Source of the DNA: Candidatus Rokuibacteriota bacterium
GTDB taxonomy: Bacteria > Methylomirabilota > Methylomirabilia > Rokubacteriales > CSP1-6
Length of the DNA stretch: 64,000 nt
Direction: 5' to 3'
Assembly (NCBI GenBank): GCA_003220615.1
Contig: QHTB01000139.1
Location: forward strand, 122,777-186,776
The position numbers were made by a program, and so were the translations under genes. Below are positions 46,288 through 55,696 of the stretch, piece by piece. How positions within the stretch are numbered: the stretch's first letter is position 1; each line of letters opens with the position of its first letter. The notes below the pieces were generated by a model, which was not told the origin of the DNA, searched no databases, and saw only the letters and a program-made list of their open reading frames with translations.

Positions 46288-47271
46288 CTACGCCAACAGG
46301 CACGCCGCCCAGTGACCGGGCCTGATCTCGCGCAGGTCGGGAATCACCGAGCGGCAGCGGTCGATCGCGATGGGGCAGCGCGGGTGGAACACGCACCCCG
46401 ACGGGGGATTGAGAGGGCTCGGCACCTCGCCGCCCAGGACCACGCGCTCGCGGCGAGCCTCCAGCTCGGGGTCCGGGATCGGCACCGCCGCCAGCAGGGC
46501 CTTGGTGTACGGATGCAGCGGATCGTCGTAGAGCGCCTTGCGGTCGGCCAGCTCGACGATCTTGCCGAGGTACATCACGGCCACGCGGTCCGAGATGTGA
46601 CGAACGACAGCAAGATCGTGGGCGATGAAGAGATAGGTCAGCCGATACTCGGCCTGGAGATCCTCGAGCAGGTTGATGATCTGGGCCTGGATCGAGACGT
46701 CGAGTGCCGACACCGGCTCATCGCAGATGATCAGCGACGGTTCCATGGCGAGCGCGCGGGCGATGCCCACGCGCTGGCGCTGGCCCCCGCTCATCTCGTG
46801 CGGATAGCGGTGGGCGTGCTGCGGAAGGAGCCCGACGCGGCTCAAGAGGTCGCGCACCCGCGCCCGCCGACGGCCGGCGTCGGGGACGAGACCGTGGACG
46901 CCCAGCGGCTCGCCGATGATCTGTCCCACCGTCATGCGCGGGTTCAAGGAGCTGTAAGGATCCTGGAAGATCACCTGGATCTTGCGACGGACGGGCCTCA
47001 GCTCGGTCTCGTCCAGCGTCGTCAGATCGCGGCCCTCGAACATCACGCTCCCGCTCGTCGCCCGCTCGAGCTGCAGGATGCAACGGCCCGTCGTCGTCTT
47101 GCCGCAGCCCGACTCGCCCACCAGCCCGAGCGTCTCGCCGCGATGGAGCGCGAACGAGACGCCGTCGACCGCGCGCACGATGCCACGAGGACCGCCGAAC
47201 ATCCCGCCGCCAACGGTGAAGTGCTTGACGACGTTCCTGACCTCGAGAAGCGGAGCCGTCTCGGCGTTCAT
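46288..47271 (-). CDS. dppF: Peptide ABC transporter ATP-binding protein (DppF type)
   Basis: A 327-residue ABC ATPase. Walker A is GESGCGKTT, the signature is [15 protein letters not shown], Walker B is [12 protein letters not shown], and the C-terminal oligopeptide extension has [14 protein letters not shown], a cysteine cluster typical of this family that can carry an Fe-S site. The start overlaps the dppD stop by 4 bp. It follows dppD, so the ATPase genes precede the binding protein, an order reversed from the common dppABCDF. Confidence 0.94.
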   Translation of the reverse strand: MNAETAPLLEVRNVVKHFTVGGGMFGGPRGIVRAVDGVSFALHRGETLGLVGESGCGKTTTGRCILQLERATSGSVMFEGRDLTTLDETELRPVRRKIQVIFQDPYSSLNPRMTVGQIIGEPLGVHGLVPDAGRRRARVRDLLSRVGLLPQHAHRYPHEMSGGQRQRVGIARALAMEPSLIICDEPVSALDVSIQAQIINLLEDLQAEYRLTYLFIAHDLAVVRHISDRVAVMYLGKIVELADRKALYDDPLHPYTKALLAAVPIPDPELEARRERVVLGGEVPSPLNPPSGCVFHPRCPIAIDRCRSVIPDLREIRPGHWAACLLA

Positions 47272-48320
47272 GTGCGGATAATTCGACTACCGCCCGCGCC
47301 GGGCGTCGCCGGTGACTCCGCCGATGCTCGCCGTCCCCGCCCGCCGACGCGGTCGGCCTCCCAGCACGCGGCGACGTGACCTCCGTCACCGATCGAGCTC
47401 AGTGGGGGAACCTCGACCAGGCAGCGCTCCACTCGATACCCGCAGCGCGGCGCGAACGCACAACCGGGCGGCAGTCGCATGAGATCGGGCGGTTGTCCCT
47501 CGATGGGCGCCAGGCGCTCGCGCCGCGGCTCGTCGAGGCGCGGGACGGAGGCCAGGAGCCCGAGCGTGTAGGGATGGCGCGGGTTCGTGTAGATGTCGCG
47601 CGCGGTCCCACGCTCGATGATCCGCCCGGCGTACATCACGTTCACCCGGTCGGCGTAGCGGGCGACGACTCCGAGGTTGTGCGTGATGATGAGCATCGCC
47701 ACGCCGAGCCGGCGCGACAGGTCCTTCATCAGCTCGAGGATCTGCGCCTGGATCGTGACGTCGAGCGCGGTCGTCGGCTCGTCGGCCAGGATCAAGCCCG
47801 GATCGCAGGCGAGCGCCATCGCGATCATCATGCGCTGCCGCATCCCACCCGAGAACTGGTGGGGGTACTGGGCCAGCCGGCGCGCCGGGTCGGGAATCCC
47901 GACCATCGCCAGCAGTTCGGCGGCCCGGGTGCGCGCCGCCGCCGCCGTCATGCCCAGGTGGATCTCGAGGCCTTCGGTCAGCTGGCGGCCGATGGTGAGC
48001 ACGGGGTTGAGCGAGGTCATCGGCTCCTGGAAGATCATGGCGATCTCGCGACCGCGCACGCGGCGCATCTCCTCCTCGCTCAGCTTCAGGAGATCGCGCC
48101 CCTTGAAGACCATCGTCCCGTCCACGATCCGGCCGGCCGGCCCCTGCACGAGCCGCATGATCGAGAGCGCCGACACGCTCTTGCCGCACCCTGACTCGCC
48201 GACGAGCGCCACGGTCTCACCGGCGTTCACGTCCCATGTCACGCCATCGACGGCCCGGACGACACCGGCGCTCGTGACGAAGTGGGTGGTCAGGGAGCGA
48301 ACATCGAGGAGCGTGCCCAC
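47268..48320 (-). CDS. dppD: Peptide ABC transporter ATP-binding protein (DppD type)
   Basis: A 350-residue ABC ATPase. Walker A is [13 protein letters not shown], the signature region is [15 protein letters not shown], Walker B is [12 protein letters not shown], and the C-terminal cysteine region is [14 protein letters not shown]. It is the first gene of the leftward transporter operon. The start is GTG at 48320 with no strong ribosome-binding site; the FadR-type palindrome lies just upstream. Confidence 0.94.
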   Translation of the reverse strand: MGTLLDVRSLTTHFVTSAGVVRAVDGVTWDVNAGETVALVGESGCGKSVSALSIMRLVQGPAGRIVDGTMVFKGRDLLKLSEEEMRRVRGREIAMIFQEPMTSLNPVLTIGRQLTEGLEIHLGMTAAAARTRAAELLAMVGIPDPARRLAQYPHQFSGGMRQRMMIAMALACDPGLILADEPTTALDVTIQAQILELMKDLSRRLGVAMLIITHNLGVVARYADRVNVMYAGRIIERGTARDIYTNPRHPYTLGLLASVPRLDEPRRERLAPIEGQPPDLMRLPPGCAFAPRCGYRVERCLVEVPPLSSIGDGGHVAACWEADRVGGRGRRASAESPATPGAGGSRIIRT

Positions 48321-48341
48321 GGTGCGCGGGAGTCTACCACA

Positions 48342-48354
48342 CTGGTCAGACCAG
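48342..48354. promoter_or_regulatory. FadR/GntR-type operator upstream of the peptide transporter operon
   Basis: CTGGTC-A-GACCAG is a perfect 13-bp palindrome 22 bp upstream of the dppD start. It shares TGGTCAGACCA with the ferredoxin operator. A good -10/-35 pair is not clear here; TAGACT (48331-48336, leftward) is a possible -10. Confidence 0.6.
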
Positions 48355-48387
48355 ACCTAAGGGGCCGGCCTTAAAGGCCGCTTGGGG

Positions 48388-49641
48388 TTAGTGGCACCTG
48401 GCAGCGGCGAGGTGGGGCCGGGCACCGGGAGCCAGGCTGGCGTAGGCCCGGCAGATCGCTTCGGCCACGCACGGCCAGCGGTGCTCGGCAGCCCACCGCA
48501 CACCCTCTCGCCCCATCCCCGCGCGCAGGTCTCGATCGGAGAGCACGCGGTCGATCCGCTCGGCCAGCGCAACGGGATCGCCCTCCGGCACGAGGTAGCC
48601 GGTCAACCCATCGCGGACGGTCGTCGTGAGGCCGCCGACGCGCGAGGCGATCACGGGACTGGCGCACGCCATGGCCTCCAGCGCGACCATGCCGAACGAT
48701 TCGTAGTGCGAGGGCAGGACCGTCACGTCGGCTGCCCCGTAGTACGCCCTGAGATCTTCCTGGGGCTGGGCGCCGATGAACGCGACGGCGTCCTCCAGGC
48801 CCAGTCGTCGCGCGTCGGCGCGCACCTCGGCTTCGTGGCCGTCGCGAGGCTCGTCGGTCTCGCCGCCGACGACGAGCAGACGCACCGGCCGTCCCGCCGA
48901 GCGCAAGCGCGCGACGGCGTCGAGGAGCGTGGCCAGGCCCTTGATGGGGGCGATGCGGCCCACGTAGAGGAGCAGCGGCCCGATGTCGAGGTCGAGCAAG
49001 GCGCGCGCCTCGGCCTGGAGCATCGGCGTGAAGAGCGTGGTGTCCACGCCACAGGGCACGACCGTGATCCGATCGGCGGACGCGCCGTAGTGCCGGACGA
49101 GGTCGGCGCGCTCGACGGTGTTGGCGGCGACGAGCCCGTCGGCCTCGGCGACGATCCGAGCCTCCTCCGCGATGCGCACCTGCGGCTCCCACTCCGCCCG
49201 CTCGCGCGCGACGCCGTTCTTGAGCCGGCCGAGCGTGTGGAACATCTGGAACACGGGGAGCGACCATCGCGCGCGCAACGCGAGCCCGACCACGCCCGAG
49301 AGCCAGTAGTGCGCGTGGATCAGGTCGTACTCGGCGGCGCGCGCGATGCGCCACCCTTCCACGCCCTCGATGAACTCGTCGAGGTGATCGTAGAGGCGCT
49401 CGCGGGCCATCGGCGCCTGCGGGCCCGCCGTCAGGTGAACGACACGCACCCCGTCGGCGAACTCGACGACGCGCGGGATGGACGGGTTCTGCGAGCGCGT
49501 GAAGATGTCCACCTCGGCGCCCATGCGACCGAGCTCACGAGCGACCTCGCGGACGTACACGTTCATCCCGCCCGTCTCCTTGCCGCCCAGGGCGGCGAGC
49601 GGACAGGTGTGAACGCTCACCATCGCGACCCGCAAGCTCAC
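48388..49641 (-). CDS. GT4-family glycosyltransferase
   Basis: A 417-residue retaining glycosyltransferase of the GT-B fold. The N-terminal VAMVSVHTCPLAALGGKETGGMNVYV resembles MshA and sucrose-synthase-like enzymes. HAHYWLSG, the nucleotide-sugar site VVPCGVDTTLFTP and LLLYVGRIAPIKGL are present, and the conserved E-x7-E is in PSHYESFGMVALEAMACASPV. It could make a glycoside thiol or an exopolysaccharide precursor; the acceptor is unknown. The GTG start overlaps the CelD-like gene stop by 4 bp. Confidence 0.88.
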   Translation of the reverse strand: MSLRVAMVSVHTCPLAALGGKETGGMNVYVREVARELGRMGAEVDIFTRSQNPSIPRVVEFADGVRVVHLTAGPQAPMARERLYDHLDEFIEGVEGWRIARAAEYDLIHAHYWLSGVVGLALRARWSLPVFQMFHTLGRLKNGVARERAEWEPQVRIAEEARIVAEADGLVAANTVERADLVRHYGASADRITVVPCGVDTTLFTPMLQAEARALLDLDIGPLLLYVGRIAPIKGLATLLDAVARLRSAGRPVRLLVVGGETDEPRDGHEAEVRADARRLGLEDAVAFIGAQPQEDLRAYYGAADVTVLPSHYESFGMVALEAMACASPVIASRVGGLTTTVRDGLTGYLVPEGDPVALAERIDRVLSDRDLRAGMGREGVRWAAEHRWPCVAEAICRAYASLAPGARPHLAAARCH

Positions 49642-50615
49642 GCGATCCTCACCGTGAAGACCTCCTCGGGCGAGGGACCGAATTCGTACTTGTACCGTTC
49701 CTCGCCGCGCAGGAAGTCGAAGCGCTGCATGCCGCGCTGGATGGCGTCCCGCACCAGGTGGACGAGGAGCACCAGCCCAGGCGCGAGCTGAGCGCGATCG
49801 GGATGAAAGCCGGAGTTGTAGAGGCCGACGATGCCGTCCCACTCGAGCGTGATGAAGGCGGCCATCGGCCCGCCGGTCGCATCGAGGAACCACAGCCGCG
49901 CCATGCCGCGCTCGGCGAGCGGCGTGACCACGCGGCGGAAGAACGTCTCCATGCGCGCGTCCATGAAGCGCGCCTTGCCGGCACGAGAGCTTCGATGCAA
50001 CACGAGGAACTCATCGAGGCGAGCGGTGATCGCGTCGGGGGTGGCCGCACACGCCGGTGTCGCGTCCGGCGCCTCGCGCTCGAGCCGCCGCACCTTGCGG
50101 GTCAGCTCGTGCCGGTGCTTGCTGGGGAGGCTCGCGAGGTAGGCCTCCCACGACGGCGGCAGCACGAGCACCGGACATCGCTCCTCGACGGCGACCTTCG
50201 TCTCCAGTCCCACCGCGGCGGCGAGCGCGGGAAGCGAGGTCACGGTCGGCGACGCGCCGGGCACGGCATGGAGGTCCCAGACCGTCCCCGCGGCCGCGCG
50301 CGCCTCCAGCAGCGCCGCCCATGCCTTCTCCTCACGGCCGGCAACGGCGATCAGGTCGAGATAGTCGGAGATCTCGACGCCGCCGAGGATCCGAAAGACG
50401 CCGGAGTCGGCCTCGTAGAGCGGCAGGAGAGCGACGAGCCCGTCGGCATCGCTCACGCGCCAGATCTCGACACGGTGATCGGAGGCGAAGACCTCCGCCC
50501 ACTGGCGTTGCCAGATCCAGGTGAGGAATGGCGAGCGCAGCTTCGTTCGGGCGTGAAGCGCGCTCCACGCGGCTTCGCCGACCGCGTCGAGGCGGTCGAG
50601 GACGTCGACCTTCAC
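49638..50615 (-). CDS. CelD/BcsL-like GNAT-fold acyltransferase
   Basis: A 325-residue protein with two GNAT-like halves. The C-terminal FMDARMETFFRRVVTPL and FDFLRGEERYKYEFG are characteristic of the cellulose-biosynthesis (CelD/BcsL) and FemAB-like acyltransferase group. Located in an operon with a glycosyltransferase and an FmdB-type zinc protein, it may acylate a surface polysaccharide or glycoside; this is inference. The GTG start overlaps the FmdB gene stop, and the stop overlaps the glycosyltransferase start. Confidence 0.82.
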   Translation of the reverse strand: MKVDVLDRLDAVGEAAWSALHARTKLRSPFLTWIWQRQWAEVFASDHRVEIWRVSDADGLVALLPLYEADSGVFRILGGVEISDYLDLIAVAGREEKAWAALLEARAAAGTVWDLHAVPGASPTVTSLPALAAAVGLETKVAVEERCPVLVLPPSWEAYLASLPSKHRHELTRKVRRLEREAPDATPACAATPDAITARLDEFLVLHRSSRAGKARFMDARMETFFRRVVTPLAERGMARLWFLDATGGPMAAFITLEWDGIVGLYNSGFHPDRAQLAPGLVLLVHLVRDAIQRGMQRFDFLRGEERYKYEFGPSPEEVFTVRIA

Positions 50616-50992
50616 AGATCCCCAAGCGAGGAATCGGTGGCGGAGCCGGACGTCGCCTCGTCGCCGTCACCACCGCTCTCCTCGGCCATCGCTTCGTCGA
50701 CGGCTTCGTTGAAGTCGTCGCCAAGGTCGTCGCCCATCTCCTGACCCATGCGCTTCATGAAGCGACCGACGCTGGCGGGATCGTTCTCATCGAGATCGCC
50801 GAGCGACGAGGGATCGGCGAGCGACTCCAGGCGCGCTTCCTCGGACTTCACCGTCGCGAAGCGGGACATGACGCGACTCAGCGCCGAGCCGCCGCAGCGA
50901 GGACACGTCGGTGCCGCGGCCACCGATGGGCGAAGGACCAGCATGCTGACGACGCGGCGACAATCGCGGCAGTCGTACTCGTAAATGGGCAT
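50612..50992 (-). CDS. FmdB-family zinc-ribbon protein
   Basis: A 126-residue protein. The N-terminal zinc ribbon MPIYEYDCRDCRRVVS...PTCPRCGG carries two CxxC pairs and is diagnostic for the FmdB putative regulator family. The remaining 80 residues are strongly acidic (DLGDDFNEAVDEAMAEESGG) and low in complexity. The function of the family is unclear. The ORF track extends into the opposite-strand coiled-coil gene, but the MPIYEYDC start is unambiguous. Confidence 0.9.
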   Translation of the reverse strand: MPIYEYDCRDCRRVVSMLVLRPSVAAAPTCPRCGGSALSRVMSRFATVKSEEARLESLADPSSLGDLDENDPASVGRFMKRMGQEMGDDLGDDFNEAVDEAMAEESGGDGDEATSGSATDSSLGDL

Positions 50993-51152
50993 CCCGCCGA
51001 AGTTTAGCACGCTGGTCACGCGTGTCTCGGTGACGACACTCCTGGCTCGGGGTGCCACGCCGTCGCAAGCGTCAGTGTGCACCGTCATCTCCAAGTGCTT
51101 GCCGCAGAAGTGCTTTTCCCCACCGGCACCCTTCTTGAAGACGGCGTCGATC

Positions 51153-51365
51153 GTGATTCTCGACACGGAAGTGATCGACGAACGGGAGCGGCTTCTGATC
51201 GAGGCCGTGCTCTCGCTCGCGCGCACGCTGCGAGACGAGCGCGATCGGCTCGCGGAACGGCTGCGCTCGGTCGAGAACGAGCTCTCGACGCTGGCCTCTC
51301 GGCTCGAGATCGTTGGCCTCGAGCCTCCCGATCCTTCTGCGACGTCGGAGGAGATCAACCCGTGA
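51153..51365 (+). CDS. Small coiled-coil protein
   Basis: A 70-residue ORF from GTG 51153. EVIDERERLLIEAVLSLARTL then RDERDRLAERLRSVENELSTLASRL shows a heptad-like charged helix and probable dimeric coiled coil. It lies between the FmdB gene (divergent) and a glycosyltransferase (convergent, 11-bp overlap). The longer track start gives a cysteine-rich, unlikely N-terminus. It could be a shadow, but the coiled-coil composition supports a real gene moderately. Confidence 0.4.
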   Translation: MILDTEVIDERERLLIEAVLSLARTLRDERDRLAERLRSVENELSTLASRLEIVGLEPPDPSATSEEINP

Positions 51366-52374
51366 AGATCCTCTCCATCCGCTCAACCGCGCGGTCCCAG
51401 TCGAAGGCCGTCGTCACCAGTTTCTGACCCGCCGCGGCGAGCGCGCGCCGGAGCGCGTCGTCCCGGACCATCCGCTCGAGCTTCACGGCCAGATCCCCCA
51501 CGTCGCGTCGCCGCGCCACCAGCGCCGTCTCGCCGTCCCGCGCGTAGTCGCGACAGCCGCCGTTGTCGTACGTCACGAGCGCGGCGCCGCACGCCATCGC
51601 TTCCATCGGCGGCATGCCCAATCCCTCGTCCCACGACGGACACAGGTAGATGTCGGCGCTGGAGTAGAGCACGGCCAGTCGATCCTGGGCGGGATTCTCG
51701 TGGAACTCATCGTAGCGGTCGCGCTCGCGCGGTGGCTTGACGCCGAACCCGACGAGGCACACCGACGGCACCGTATTCTTGACACGCGCGATGGCTTCGA
51801 GCCCGTCGGGCACGCCCTTCCAGGCGTAATCGTGGTGCAGCATCAGGACGCGTGGCCGCATCGTGCCGGCCTCGGCGGCGACGGGATGGAAGAGCGCGCG
51901 GTCCACCGGCGTCACGAGAATCTCGGCGTCGCGCCCGAAGCGCTCGCGCAGGACGTCACGCAGCCAGGTCGAGATCACGATGGTCTGGAGCGGCAGGCGA
52001 TACGTCGCGTCGACGGTCGTCGCGTCGCCGTGGTAGAGACTCTCGTAGTGCTGGACGAGGTAGAACTTTCGCCCCGCCGGCGCCGGAGCGGCCGCGACGA
52101 TCGGCGCCGACTGCCACGCCGTCGCCACGATCACGTCGCCCGGCGGCAGCCACTCCGGTGACCAGCGCGTCACCCACTCGATACGCGCGCGAAAGCTCGG
52201 CAGCCAATCCGGCCTCACACCACGCAGCCGCCGGCCGAGAGCGCGGAGACGGCCGTGGGCGGGGACGAGCACGGTCACGCGATGTCCTCGGCCCGCGAGA
52301 CGGTCCGCGTACGTGAGGATGGCGCGCACGCCTCCGGCGATCCTCACGTGCGGACAGAGAAACGTGATTCGCAC
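51355..52374 (-). CDS. Glycosyltransferase family 4 protein
   Basis: A 339-residue GT-B glycosyltransferase. The N-terminus RITFLCPHVRIAGGVRAILTYADRLAGRGH is typical, with VATAWQSAPIVAAAPA and the middle-domain VLMLHHDYAWKGVPDGLEAI. The nucleotide-sugar site is ADIYLCPSWDEGLGMPPMEAMACGAAL (E-x7-E). It has a GTG start and is the second glycosyltransferase in this segment, divergent in context from the MshA-like one. The acceptor is unknown. Confidence 0.85.
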   Translation of the reverse strand: MRITFLCPHVRIAGGVRAILTYADRLAGRGHRVTVLVPAHGRLRALGRRLRGVRPDWLPSFRARIEWVTRWSPEWLPPGDVIVATAWQSAPIVAAAPAPAGRKFYLVQHYESLYHGDATTVDATYRLPLQTIVISTWLRDVLRERFGRDAEILVTPVDRALFHPVAAEAGTMRPRVLMLHHDYAWKGVPDGLEAIARVKNTVPSVCLVGFGVKPPRERDRYDEFHENPAQDRLAVLYSSADIYLCPSWDEGLGMPPMEAMACGAALVTYDNGGCRDYARDGETALVARRRDVGDLAVKLERMVRDDALRRALAAAGQKLVTTAFDWDRAVERMERIFTG

Positions 52375-52429
52375 TAGCGCGGGGCCATCACGACCGGGCG
52401 AGGAATCGCGGGCAACACGGCGTGCCGCA

Positions 52430-54082
52430 CTAGATGGCCATGGATACCTGGCCGGTGCGGCGATAGGCCGCCGGGTCGAGCACGACGTTGATGCACCACA
52501 CGTCGTCCGAAGCGAGCGCGCGCTCGAGCGCAGGGCCGAGGTCGGCCGGCTTGGTCACGAGCGCGCCGCGGCCGCCGAGCGCCTCGACCATCAGATCGTA
52601 GCGGGCGGTCGGCAACGACGTCGCGACCGCGCGCTCGGCGCCGAAGAACTGGAGCTGCGGATTGCGGATCTGGCCCCAGCCGCCGTCGTTGCCGATCACG
52701 CAGACGATCGGCGCTCCAAAGCGCCCCGCCGTCTCCATGTCCATGCCGTTGAGCCCGAATGCGCCGTCGCCGGCGATGAGCAACACGCGCCGGCCCGGGT
52801 TCAAGAGCTTGGCGGCGAGCGCGAACGGCGGACCGACGCCGAGGCAGCCGAAGGGGCCCGGATCGAGCCACTGCCCGGCCCGGTGCAGCGGCACGTACTT
52901 GGCCGCGCAGCCGACGACGTCGCCGCCATCGCCCACCACGATCGTCTCCGGCGTGACGACACGGGCGATCTCCGCGGCGAGCCGATAGTGGGAGATCGGC
53001 ACGTCGTCGGCCGCCGCGAGCCCGGCGAGCTCGCGCCGCCCCTCGGCCTCGCGCGTGCCGACGGCCTCGCGCCAGGACCGCAGGCGCTCGGCGATCCCCT
53101 TCGGCAACGCGTCGAGGAGCTGGCGCAGCACCACGTCGATGTCGCCCACGGCGCCGAGCGCCAGCGCGCGGTTGCGGCCGAGCTCCGACGGATCGGCGTC
53201 GATCATCGCAACTTTCACGTTCTCGGCGAAGGTCGGCGGCCGGCCGTAACCGAGACGGAAGTCGAGCGGCGCGCCGAGCACGAGGACGAAGTCGGCCTGA
53301 CCGAGCGCGAAGCCGCGCGCTGCCGCCACCGCACACCGATGATCGCTCGGGAGCGTTCCACGCCCCGCGCCGTTCATGAGAACGGGGACACCCGCGCGCT
53401 CGGCGAAGGCGGCGAGCGCCGCCGACGCGCCGTCCCAGTAGACGCCGCTGCCGGCGATGACCAGCGGGCGCTCGGCCTCGCCGATGAGCCGGGCCAGTTC
53501 GGCCAGCGCGGGCGCCGCCAGTCCGGCGGGCGTGCGATGAACGTAGCTCGTCGGAATCGGCGCCAGGCGGTCCTCGACCTGCGTGAGCAGGAGATCGACG
53601 GGGATCTCGACGAAGACCGGCCCCGGCCGGCCGGAGAGCGCAGCGCGAATCGCGGTCGTCAGCGTCTCGGGGATCTGGCGCGTCTCCGCGACGGACCACG
53701 AGCCCTTCGTGATCGGCCGCAGCAGCGCCACCTGCTCCATCTCCTGGAGGGCGCCGAGGCCGCGCAAGCCGAGCGGAGCGGCGCCCCCGATGAGGAGCAC
53801 GGGACTCCGCGCCGAATACGCGTTGGCGACGCCGGTCACCGCATCGGTCACGCCCGGCCCCGCCGTGACGATCGCGACGCCGAGATTGCGGGTGAGACGC
53901 GCCCAGGCATCCGCGGCATGCGCAGCCGCCTGCTCGTGGCGCAGATCGATGACGCGGATCCCCTCGCGGAGGCAGCCGTCGTAGATCGGCAGGATGTGGC
54001 CGCCACACAGCGTGAACACGTGGCTCACGCCCGCCTGCGCGAGGACACGCGCGACGAGATCGCCGCCGCTCAGCTCGGCCAT
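52430..54082 (-). CDS. Thiamine-pyrophosphate enzyme (acetolactate synthase-like)
   Basis: A 550-residue TPP enzyme. The N-terminal FTLCGGHILPIYD and the catalytic Glu in RHEQAAAHAADAWAR are conserved. The C-terminal TPP-binding motif is VLLIAGDGAFGLNGMDMETAGRF...VIGNDGGWGQI. It is more like oxalyl-CoA decarboxylase, glyoxylate carboligase or IlvB paralogues than biosynthetic IlvB, and no small regulatory subunit is nearby. It is the last gene of a leftward catabolic operon, 10 bp after the FNR-like gene. Confidence 0.88.
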   Translation of the reverse strand: MAELSGGDLVARVLAQAGVSHVFTLCGGHILPIYDGCLREGIRVIDLRHEQAAAHAADAWARLTRNLGVAIVTAGPGVTDAVTGVANAYSARSPVLLIGGAAPLGLRGLGALQEMEQVALLRPITKGSWSVAETRQIPETLTTAIRAALSGRPGPVFVEIPVDLLLTQVEDRLAPIPTSYVHRTPAGLAAPALAELARLIGEAERPLVIAGSGVYWDGASAALAAFAERAGVPVLMNGAGRGTLPSDHRCAVAAARGFALGQADFVLVLGAPLDFRLGYGRPPTFAENVKVAMIDADPSELGRNRALALGAVGDIDVVLRQLLDALPKGIAERLRSWREAVGTREAEGRRELAGLAAADDVPISHYRLAAEIARVVTPETIVVGDGGDVVGCAAKYVPLHRAGQWLDPGPFGCLGVGPPFALAAKLLNPGRRVLLIAGDGAFGLNGMDMETAGRFGAPIVCVIGNDGGWGQIRNPQLQFFGAERAVATSLPTARYDLMVEALGGRGALVTKPADLGPALERALASDDVWCINVVLDPAAYRRTGQVSMAI

Positions 54083-54092
54083 GGCATCGCCG

Positions 54093-54764
54093 TCACCAGA
54101 ATTTCTCCCACTTCACGGCCTTGCGATCGAGGCCCTTCGCCATCAGCGCGTCGCGGACGCGGTTGATCGTCTCGCCTCCGCCGGCGACGTAGGCCACGAG
54201 GCCCTCCACGCTCGGCGTCAGCCGGTCGACCGCCGTCGCCGCCGATTCCGCGACGACCGGATGATACGCGAAGCTCGGGTAGCGGCGCGCGAGAGAGCGA
54301 AACTCTTCGTCGTAGACGAGCCAGCCGGGGTCACGCGCCCAGTACGCGAGCGCCGCCGGTCGGCCAAAGCCCGTCGCGTAGAGCCAGGTCACGATCGAGC
54401 GTATCGGCACGATGCCGATCTCCTCGGCGACGAAGAGCGGACGACGCGCATCCCCCCGCGAGTACACGAAGCCACCGAGCGGCCCCTTGAAGCTCACCCG
54501 GTCGCCGGGCGCCAGGCCACGGAACCACGCGGAGCCCGGGCCGCCGGGCGCCACGTCGGCGCACAGCGTGAGGTGCCGCGGCTCGAGCGGCGTCGAGGCG
54601 ATCGTGTACGCGCGGACCGTCTTCGGGCTCAGCGGGACCGAGATCCACTGCCCGGCGGCGAACTCGAATTGCGGCGGGTCTTCCATGGTGAGATCGACTT
54701 CGACGATCTCGGCCGTCAGCGCGCGGCGGGCGGCCACGCGCGCCTGGCACTCGCGCGGCTTCAC
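54093..54764 (-). CDS. FNR-like flavin reductase with altered nucleotide motifs
   Basis: A 223-residue ferredoxin-reductase-fold protein. The FAD-binding RAYTIASTP motif is clear. The NAD(P) motif normally GGxGIAP reads EEIGIVPIRS, and the usual CGP near the C-terminus reads VAGGGETIN. The protein ends in aromatic KWEKFW, as in related enzymes. No 2Fe-2S domain is attached. It starts with GTG overlapping the LLM oxidoreductase stop, so it is likely a dedicated reductase for that enzyme. The altered glycine motif leaves the electron donor uncertain. Confidence 0.7.
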   Translation of the reverse strand: MKPRECQARVAARRALTAEIVEVDLTMEDPPQFEFAAGQWISVPLSPKTVRAYTIASTPLEPRHLTLCADVAPGGPGSAWFRGLAPGDRVSFKGPLGGFVYSRGDARRPLFVAEEIGIVPIRSIVTWLYATGFGRPAALAYWARDPGWLVYDEEFRSLARRYPSFAYHPVVAESAATAVDRLTPSVEGLVAYVAGGGETINRVRDALMAKGLDRKAVKWEKFW

Positions 54765-55696
54765 CGTCGAAGGCGCGGCAGCACCTCGGCGGCGATCAGC
54801 TCGAGCTGCTCGCGCTCGTTCGGCGGTTCGCAGATCGCGTTCAGCAGGAAGTAGGTGCACCCGGCGTCGCGGAACTCGGCAAGCCGGGCGGCGCACTGCT
54901 CGGGCGTACCGATGACGCCGTACCGGTCGGCCAGCGGGCCGAAGTCCTGAGCGTAACGCTTGCTGAGTCGCGCCACCCACGCCGAGCGCGCGCGCTCGTA
55001 GTCGCGGCCGACGGTGATGAAGGTCAGGTGCGCCGTCGCGAAACCATCGAGCCCACGGCCCACCGACGCCGCCGCGGCGCGAATCTTCTCGAGGCTCTGG
55101 CGATAGCGGGCGGGCGTCACCACGTACGAGACCCAGCCGTCGCCCTGCCGGCCCGCGCGCGCCAGCGCGGCGTCCGAGCGGCCACCGACCCAGATCGGTG
55201 GCCCGGGCTTCTGCGCGGGTTTCGGATCGATGCTGACGCCGTCGAACTGCGTGAAGCGGCCCTTGAAGCTGGCCGGCGTGTCGCGCCAGAGCGTGCGCAC
55301 GACGTCGATGGCCTCGGTCACGCGGGCGCCGCGCTCTCTGTGGGGCACGCCGCACGCGTCGAACTCCTTCGGATTCTCGCCGCCGACGCCCACGCCGAAG
55401 ATGAGCCGGCCGCCGGAGAGCGCGTCGAGCGTGGCGGTGACCTTCGCGGCCACGGCGGGCGGGCGGAGCGCGAGCAGGTACACGGCGCTGCCGAGCCGGA
55501 TCCTGGTGGTGATCGACGCATACGACGCCAGCAGCGTCAGCGACTCCCACAGCGGCAGATTGAACGAGACGTGGTCGCCGCACCACACGGAGTCGAAGCC
55601 GAGCGCCTCCACGCGCCGAACGAGATCCCACTGCTCCTGGGGCGAATGGACCGAGAGGGACGCGCCGAACCGGGTCGCCGGGGAAACCGGCGTCAC
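54761..55696 (-). CDS. LLM-class flavin-dependent oxidoreductase
   Basis: A 311-residue luciferase-like monooxygenase/F420-dependent dehydrogenase. VRRVEALGFDSVWCGDHVSF, LTLLASYASITTRIRLGSAVYLLALRPPA (conserved helix-strand, quoted as two short parts) and FGVGVGGENPKEF are class motifs; KPGPPIWVGGRSDAALARAG is typical of F420-linked members, but FMN is equally possible. The start is GTG overlapping the aldolase-dehydrogenase stop by 4 bp; the track adds 71 residues without support. The adjacent FNR-like protein could supply reduced flavin. Confidence 0.87.
   Translation of the reverse strand: MTPVSPATRFGASLSVHSPQEQWDLVRRVEALGFDSVWCGDHVSFNLPLWESLTLLASYASITTRIRLGSAVYLLALRPPAVAAKVTATLDALSGGRLIFGVGVGGENPKEFDACGVPHRERGARVTEAIDVVRTLWRDTPASFKGRFTQFDGVSIDPKPAQKPGPPIWVGGRSDAALARAGRQGDGWVSYVVTPARYRQSLEKIRAAAASVGRGLDGFATAHLTFITVGRDYERARSAWVARLSKRYAQDFGPLADRYGVIGTPEQCAARLAEFRDAGCTYFLLNAICEPPNEREQLELIAAEVLPRLRR

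Noticed and set aside
52313-54166. 617-aa plus-strand ORF opposite the TPP enzyme
   Set aside because: Shadow of the TPP enzyme; no recognisable motif.
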